Shown piece by piece: positions 37,616 to 41,356 of a stretch of 41,356 bases of DNA; position 1 is the first letter of the stretch, and every line of letters starts with the position of its first letter. The notes beneath the pieces were generated by a model that was not told where the DNA came from, made no database searches, and was given only the letters and a program-made list of their open reading frames with translations. This DNA is from Syntrophaceticus sp. (GTDB taxonomy: Bacteria; Bacillota; DSM-12270; Thermacetogeniales; Thermacetogeniaceae), in contig DUSK01000001.1 of NCBI GenBank assembly GCA_012842275.1, forward strand, positions 1 to 41,356. The letters are read 5' to 3'. The position numbers and the translations under genes are program-made.

Positions 37616-37642
37616 ATATCTTCCTTGCCTCCGGAATATAAT
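37616..37642 (+). promoter_or_regulatory. Candidate sigma-E-type (sporulation) or weak sigma-A promoter before the deacetylase gene
   Basis: ATAT at 37616-37619 (in AAATATC) and AATATAAT (37635-37642), separated by 14 nt, resemble the mother-cell sigma-E consensus, with mismatches at the outer positions. No sigma-A -35 lies at 17 nt from TATAAT. The predicted start would be almost adjacent to the AGGAGGTG site, so the leader would be very short. Confidence 0.3.
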
Positions 37643-37662
37643 GTTATTTAGGAGGTGCGGAA

Positions 37663-38361
37663 GTGTTTGTTTTTTTCTGGAGGAAAAAGTGGTTAATCTT
37701 ATTTATGGCAGCTGTGTTGATCGTTTGTGCCTATGCTGCTGCATTTTCAGCAGAACAGGTTTTCAATCGCAGGAAACCCATTTATCAAGGTAACCCCGAA
37801 AAAAAACAGCTTGCTATTACCGTAAATGTGGACTGGGGTGAAGAATACATTCCCCAGATGCTGGATTTGTTTAAGAAAAACCAAGTGCAGGCAACCTTTT
37901 TCATCAGCGGAAGATGGGCTGGTGAGCATCAACAACTTGTACGAAAGATCGCAGATGCAGGTCATGAAATAGGCAACCATGGTTTTTCACACCCCCATGT
38001 CAATGAACTCTCTGTAGAGGAAAATATGAAAGAGATCCTGGAAACCTCAAAAGCAATTGAGCAGGCAGCCCAGAGGAAAACCCGCTATTTCGCGCCACCA
38101 TACGGAGAATACAATGACATTGTTTTAGAAGCTGCTGCAAGAACAAAGCATCAGCTCATACTCTGGACCGTTGATACAGTAGACTGGCAAAAACCACCGG
38201 CAGATGAAATTAAATCAAGGGTCTTAAACCATGTTCACAATGGCGCAATTATTCTGATGCATCCCACCGAACCAACTTTAGAGGCCTTGCCAGGGATACT
38301 TGCAGGGCTGCGTCAACTGGGTTATCAAATTGTGCCCTTGGAAAAATTAATAGCTGATTAA
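37663..38361 (+). CDS. Polysaccharide deacetylase, YlxY/PdaB-like
   Basis: The product has 232 residues. A signal anchor (about 10-29) precedes a NodB domain (about 48-230). Metal ligands H106 and H110 are in GNHGFSHPH; motif 3 is RYFAPPYGEYN, motif 4 is LWTVDTVDW, motif 5 is ILMHP. Motif 1 is unusual: NVDWG (N55-D57) instead of TFDDG, so the canonical first Asp is replaced, similar to the DxxWG-type sporulation deacetylases. The B. subtilis gene after pnp is ylxY, supporting that assignment. GTG start with AGGAGGTG. Confidence 0.85.
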   Translation: MFVFFWRKKWLILFMAAVLIVCAYAAAFSAEQVFNRRKPIYQGNPEKKQLAITVNVDWGEEYIPQMLDLFKKNQVQATFFISGRWAGEHQQLVRKIADAGHEIGNHGFSHPHVNELSVEENMKEILETSKAIEQAAQRKTRYFAPPYGEYNDIVLEAAARTKHQLILWTVDTVDWQKPPADEIKSRVLNHVHNGAIILMHPTEPTLEALPGILAGLRQLGYQIVPLEKLIAD

Positions 38362-38394
38362 TTCTTGTCAAGAGATGAGGGGGAATATCTGTAG

Positions 38395-39513
38395 ATGAGA
38401 GAACACAGGTGTTTTTTGCTATTAACTGTATTTTTGTCTGTACTTCTGCTGACCAACCACCTGCGCTTTGGTACTGCATGGGCAGATGAACAAATAAACC
38501 TAACAGCTAATGCTGCAGTTCTAATGGATTACAGTACAGGGGCGGTTTTATACAGCTATAATGCTACCAAACCCCTTCCCCCTGCCAGCACTACTAAAAT
38601 AATGACCGGGCTGCTCAGCTTAGAGCTGGGTGATGGAGAAGAAAGAGTAGTTATCGATGAGTATTCAGCCATGATGGAGGGGACAAGCCTTTACCTGAAA
38701 GCGGGACAAATTCTCACTCTCGAAGATCTGACCAAAGGTGCCTTGATCAATTCCGGAAATGATGCAGCTTCAGCCATAGCTGTACATATGGCAGGCAGTG
38801 AACAGCTTTTTGGGGATTTAATGACCTTTAAAGCCCGAACTATTGGCTGCAGTTCTCGGAGCAGGTTTTATAACCCCCATGGACTTCCTCAGGAGGGACA
38901 TGCTATCAGTGCCTATGATCTGGCTGTCATTACCCGGTATGCTATGCAAAATAAAGATTTTAGGCGCATCGTAGGAACCAAGAGTGGCAGTGTCAGGGAT
39001 CTGTCTGAAGGTGAGGTATTCCCTCTATATAATACAAACAGGCTGCTGGGTTATAAGAAAAATGGCCTAGAGATAATCGGTGTTAAAACGGGGACCACCG
39101 ATGAGGCAGGTGAGTGCCTCGTAGCTGCCGCTAAATATAAAGGCAGTCTATTGATCAGTGTGGTTCTCGGAAGTTCGGCCCGTTATGAGGATACACTCAA
39201 GCTCTTTGAATACGCCTGCAATAACTGCTGCTGTATTGATCTAAAAAAAGGAACCCCCATTTTTCAAATACCTGTTTGGAGGGGTAGTGCTTCATCGCTG
39301 GCAGTAGGCCCCTGTAGTGATATTTCTTTAATGATTTCACCTCGTCAAATGCCCCAGCTGGAACGAAGGGTTTATCTGAAACCTTATGTCAAAGCTCCCT
39401 GTTCCAAGGGTGACAGAGTGGGAAAAATGGAGATTATGCTGGGAAATCAGCTGCTTTACTCTGTAGAATTGATGGCTTTAGAGGATGTGAAAAGGGTTTT
39501 TTGGTGGAATTAA
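38395..39513 (+). CDS. D-alanyl-D-alanine carboxypeptidase, DacF/DacB-like (S11 peptidase)
   Basis: The product has 372 residues. A signal peptide ends at A30 (AWA). The S11 active-site motifs are S65-T-T-K68, S120-G-N122 and K231-T-G233, all intact. A C-terminal PBP5-type beta domain (about 290-365) follows. It trims pentapeptide side chains in peptidoglycan. It sits between ylxY-like and M16 genes, a place that is empty in B. subtilis, and may belong to sporulation cortex or general wall remodelling. Which of DacA/B/F it matches best cannot be settled by eye. Confidence 0.9.
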   Translation: MREHRCFLLLTVFLSVLLLTNHLRFGTAWADEQINLTANAAVLMDYSTGAVLYSYNATKPLPPASTTKIMTGLLSLELGDGEERVVIDEYSAMMEGTSLYLKAGQILTLEDLTKGALINSGNDAASAIAVHMAGSEQLFGDLMTFKARTIGCSSRSRFYNPHGLPQEGHAISAYDLAVITRYAMQNKDFRRIVGTKSGSVRDLSEGEVFPLYNTNRLLGYKKNGLEIIGVKTGTTDEAGECLVAAAKYKGSLLISVVLGSSARYEDTLKLFEYACNNCCCIDLKKGTPIFQIPVWRGSASSLAVGPCSDISLMISPRQMPQLERRVYLKPYVKAPCSKGDRVGKMEIMLGNQLLYSVELMALEDVKRVFWWN

Positions 39514-39560
39514 GAATAATATTAAGTCATAAATACATTTATAGTTTTGGAGGCATTAAA

Positions 39561-40823
39561 ATGTATCATAAAGATGTACTGGACAATGGAGTGACCATAG
39601 TTTGCGAAGAAGTGCCTGCTGTCCATTCAATAGCGATCGGTTATTGGGTAAAAACCGGTTCTCGACTGGAAGAAGAGGATGAAGCCGGTATCTCCCATTT
39701 GATTGAACACCTGCTTTTTAAGGGAACTAAAAAAAGAAGTGCAAAAGAGATAGCTGAGGCCATTGAAGAAGTGGGTGGTCAGCTCAATGCCTTTACCGGT
39801 AAGGAATATACCTGTTACTATGCCAGAGTCTTGGCAGAACATCTCCCCTTAGCAGTGGATGTACTCACCGATATGCTGTACAACTCTTTATTCAGGGAGG
39901 AGGATCTAGTCCGGGAGAAAAATGTTGTATTAGAAGAAATCAGCATGTATGAGGACACTCCGGACGAAATCATTCATGATTACTTCGCTAAGACCATTTG
40001 GGACGGACACCCCTTAGGCCGTCCGGTGATCGGAAATAATGAATCCCTTTCCAGGATCGATAGAGAAAAAGTATTATCCTATTACCAGCGCCACTACTGC
40101 CCCTCCAATCTTGTAGTAGCCCTTGCAGGGAATTTTCAATATCAAGAGGCATTAGATTTAATTGGGGAGGCCCTTTCCTCCTTGCAGCCAGGGAGTATAG
40201 AGACCAAAATTACAGCCCCACAAGCAAGGTCCGGTTTAAAAAGCTTTTACCGGGACTTAGAACAGGTGCAGATCTGTATGGGGGTACCAGGCTTATCACT
40301 GTATGATGATAGAATTTATGTATTACAGGTGCTAAACAACATTTTGGGTGGTGGGGCAAGCTCCAGGCTGTTTCAGGAGATTCGGGAAGAGCGTGCTCTT
40401 GTTTATGCCATCTATAGTTATTACCTGGCTTTTCTCGACAGCGGTTTATTCACCATTTACGGTGGAACCAGTCCCTCCAACTGTCAGCAAGTCTTGGATT
40501 TATGCTGGGAGGAGATCAACAGAATCATAGAATCAGGGGTAACTGAAAAGGAATTCAGCAGAGCAAAAACACAGGTTAAAGGGAGCCTTCTGCTGGCTCA
40601 GGAAAGTGTTCTCCAGCGGATGCACCGTTTAGGAAGATCCGAACTTATTCACCAGAGGTTTATTACTATTGAGGAAGTGTTGGAAAGAATAGCTGAAGTA
40701 AGTGTGGCTGATATACAGGCTTTAGCAAAGGAACTATTTGCTCCAGAGCTTGTAACCGTAACAGTATTAGGCCCTCTGTCAGAAGGACAGATCGAGCACC
40801 CCTGCGTTCTTTGCCGAACATAA
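39561..40823 (+). CDS. M16 family zinc peptidase (YmxG/MlpA-like)
   Basis: The product is 420 residues from ATG 39561, with GGAGG 7 nt upstream. The frame is open to GTG 39501 inside the previous gene, but that start has no site. The inverted zinc motif H46-L-I-E49-H50 (HxxEH) lies in SHLIEHLLFKGTKKR. The C-terminal M16 domain includes the ILGGGASSRLFQEIREERALVY region. No signal peptide is seen, so it is probably cytoplasmic. Same gene and order as ymxG (mlpA) downstream of pnp-ylxY in B. subtilis. Confidence 0.93.
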   Translation: MYHKDVLDNGVTIVCEEVPAVHSIAIGYWVKTGSRLEEEDEAGISHLIEHLLFKGTKKRSAKEIAEAIEEVGGQLNAFTGKEYTCYYARVLAEHLPLAVDVLTDMLYNSLFREEDLVREKNVVLEEISMYEDTPDEIIHDYFAKTIWDGHPLGRPVIGNNESLSRIDREKVLSYYQRHYCPSNLVVALAGNFQYQEALDLIGEALSSLQPGSIETKITAPQARSGLKSFYRDLEQVQICMGVPGLSLYDDRIYVLQVLNNILGGGASSRLFQEIREERALVYAIYSYYLAFLDSGLFTIYGGTSPSNCQQVLDLCWEEINRIIESGVTEKEFSRAKTQVKGSLLLAQESVLQRMHRLGRSELIHQRFITIEEVLERIAEVSVADIQALAKELFAPELVTVTVLGPLSEGQIEHPCVLCRT

Positions 40824-40876
40824 TTCTGTTGCCTGGATCATAAATTTTTTAACAGGAAATAAAAGGGGGGAGGGCA

Positions 40877-41143
40877 GTGCGGATCAGTGATTTGGCCGGC
40901 AAGGAGATTATAAATATCTTTGATGGAGTACGTCTGGGCACTATTGGAGATTCAGACATGATCATCGACCCTGAAACTGGAGAGATAATTTCAATTCTAC
41001 TCCCACACAGACCAGGTCTGTTGAGTCTTTGGCTGGATAAACAGGAGATGAAAATACCCTGGTCATCTGTGAAAAAGATCGGCAGTGAAGTGATTGTTGT
41101 GGATTTGGATGAGAGCTATTCTTTGTATAAAAAATATTTTTAA
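40877..41143 (+). CDS. ymxH: YlmC/YmxH-family PRC-barrel sporulation protein
   Basis: This 88-residue protein is a single PRC-barrel-like domain: MRISDLAGKEIINIFDGVRLG, then DMIIDPETGEIISILLP and IPWSSVKKIGSEVIVVDL. The YlmC/YmxH family is common in spore formers; its function is not established. GTG start with GGGGGGAGGG upstream. Position after the M16 gene matches B. subtilis ymxH. A strong terminator follows. Confidence 0.88.
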   Translation: MRISDLAGKEIINIFDGVRLGTIGDSDMIIDPETGEIISILLPHRPGLLSLWLDKQEMKIPWSSVKKIGSEVIVVDLDESYSLYKKYF

Positions 41144-41157
41144 AAATCTTTGGATAA

Positions 41158-41181
41158 AAACCCGGGAAACCGGGTTTTTTT
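41158..41181 (+). terminator. Rho-independent terminator after ymxH
   Basis: AAACCCGG (41158-41165) and CCGGGTTT (41170-41177) form an 8-bp stem with a GAAA tetraloop, followed by a T-run. This ends the rpsO-to-ymxH region. Confidence 0.92.
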
Positions 41182-41229
41182 AATGGTAGATCATTTTTGG
41201 ATTTGTCAATAGGTTCTGGTCATCCAATA

Positions 41230-41258
41230 TTGACAGAAAGCATCAGATATATGAGAAT
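41230..41258 (+). promoter_or_regulatory. Candidate promoter of dapB
   Basis: A consensus TTGACA (41230-41235) is followed after 17 nt by GAGAAT (41253-41258), a 4-of-6 match to the -10. It lies between the terminator and the dapB start. The -10 is mediocre. Confidence 0.45.
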
Positions 41259-41294
41259 AAAGGCAAAAATGTACTAGAAATGGGGCAGGATAGC

Positions 41295-41356
41295 ATGAAT
41301 AAAAACCAATTACGGGTAGTTATTACCGGAGTTGCCGGAAAGATGGGAATGGAAAC
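41295..41356 (+). CDS. dapB: 4-hydroxy-tetrahydrodipicolinate reductase, N-terminus (cut by right edge)
   Basis: Only about 20 codons are present: MNKNQLRVVITGVAGKMGME. The Rossmann motif GVAGKMG at the very N-terminus with VVITG before it is typical of DapB, the NAD(P)H-dependent reductase of the lysine/diaminopimelate pathway. A ribosome binding site (GGGGCAGGA) precedes the ATG. In B. subtilis spoVFA, a dipicolinate synthase subunit gene, occupies this position, so a diaminopimelate/dipicolinate gene here fits. The call rests on few residues. Confidence 0.7.
   Translation, partial: MNKNQLRVVITGVAGKMGME

Overview
The window reads as a contiguous chromosomal segment of a motile, Gram-positive, probably endospore-forming bacterium of the Bacillota, most likely a Clostridia/Peptococcaceae-type anaerobe. 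I base this on gene content and gene order. All 48 recognisable genes lie on the + strand, and their order closely follows the Bacillus subtilis fla/che - rpsB - nusA/infB - pnp region. The clostridial-type differences are ispG inside the isoprenoid block, nrnA between rbfA and truB, and a 2[4Fe-4S] ferredoxin. About twenty genes appear to start with GTG or TTG. I saw no tRNA, rRNA, insertion sequence, prophage, CRISPR array or defence island.

Region 1 (1-16077) is the distal part of a flagellar/chemotaxis operon: fliY/fliN (cut by the left edge), cheY, fliO-fliP-fliQ-fliR-flhB-flhA (type III export gate), flhF-flhG (placement/number control), a PilZ c-di-GMP receptor where B. subtilis has cheB, cheA-cheW-cheC-cheD, sigD, fapA (DUF342), a small unknown gene, and a membrane-anchored coiled-coil gene in the swrB position. 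It ends in a strong terminator.

Region 2 (16118-19396) has its own promoter and a folded leader. It holds rpsB-tsf-pyrH-frr, a PASTA-like mini-protein and a ferredoxin, and ends in a terminator. Region 3 (19424-27130) is uppS-cdsA-(AI-2E family membrane protein)-dxr-rseP-ispG-proS, which joins isoprenoid and lipid-carrier synthesis to site-2 proteolysis. Region 4 (27148-34892) starts from a good promoter and a hairpin leader and runs rimP-nusA-ylxR-ylxQ-infB-rbfA-nrnA-truB-ribF. It covers transcription/translation coupling, ribosome maturation and flavin synthesis.

Region 5 (34882-41181) begins with an extended -10 promoter and a strongly folded leader of about 210 nt before rpsO. It continues through pnp, a YlxY/PdaB-like polysaccharide deacetylase, a DacF/DacB-like D,D-carboxypeptidase, an M16 peptidase and a PRC-barrel protein, and ends in a terminator. 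The first codons of dapB close the window.

No clearly undescribed multi-gene system is visible. The items most worth a second look are the structured rpsO leader with its overlapping small ORF, the rpsB leader with two competing hairpins, the PilZ-for-cheB substitution, the PASTA-like/ferredoxin pair, and the two poorly understood genes after fapA.
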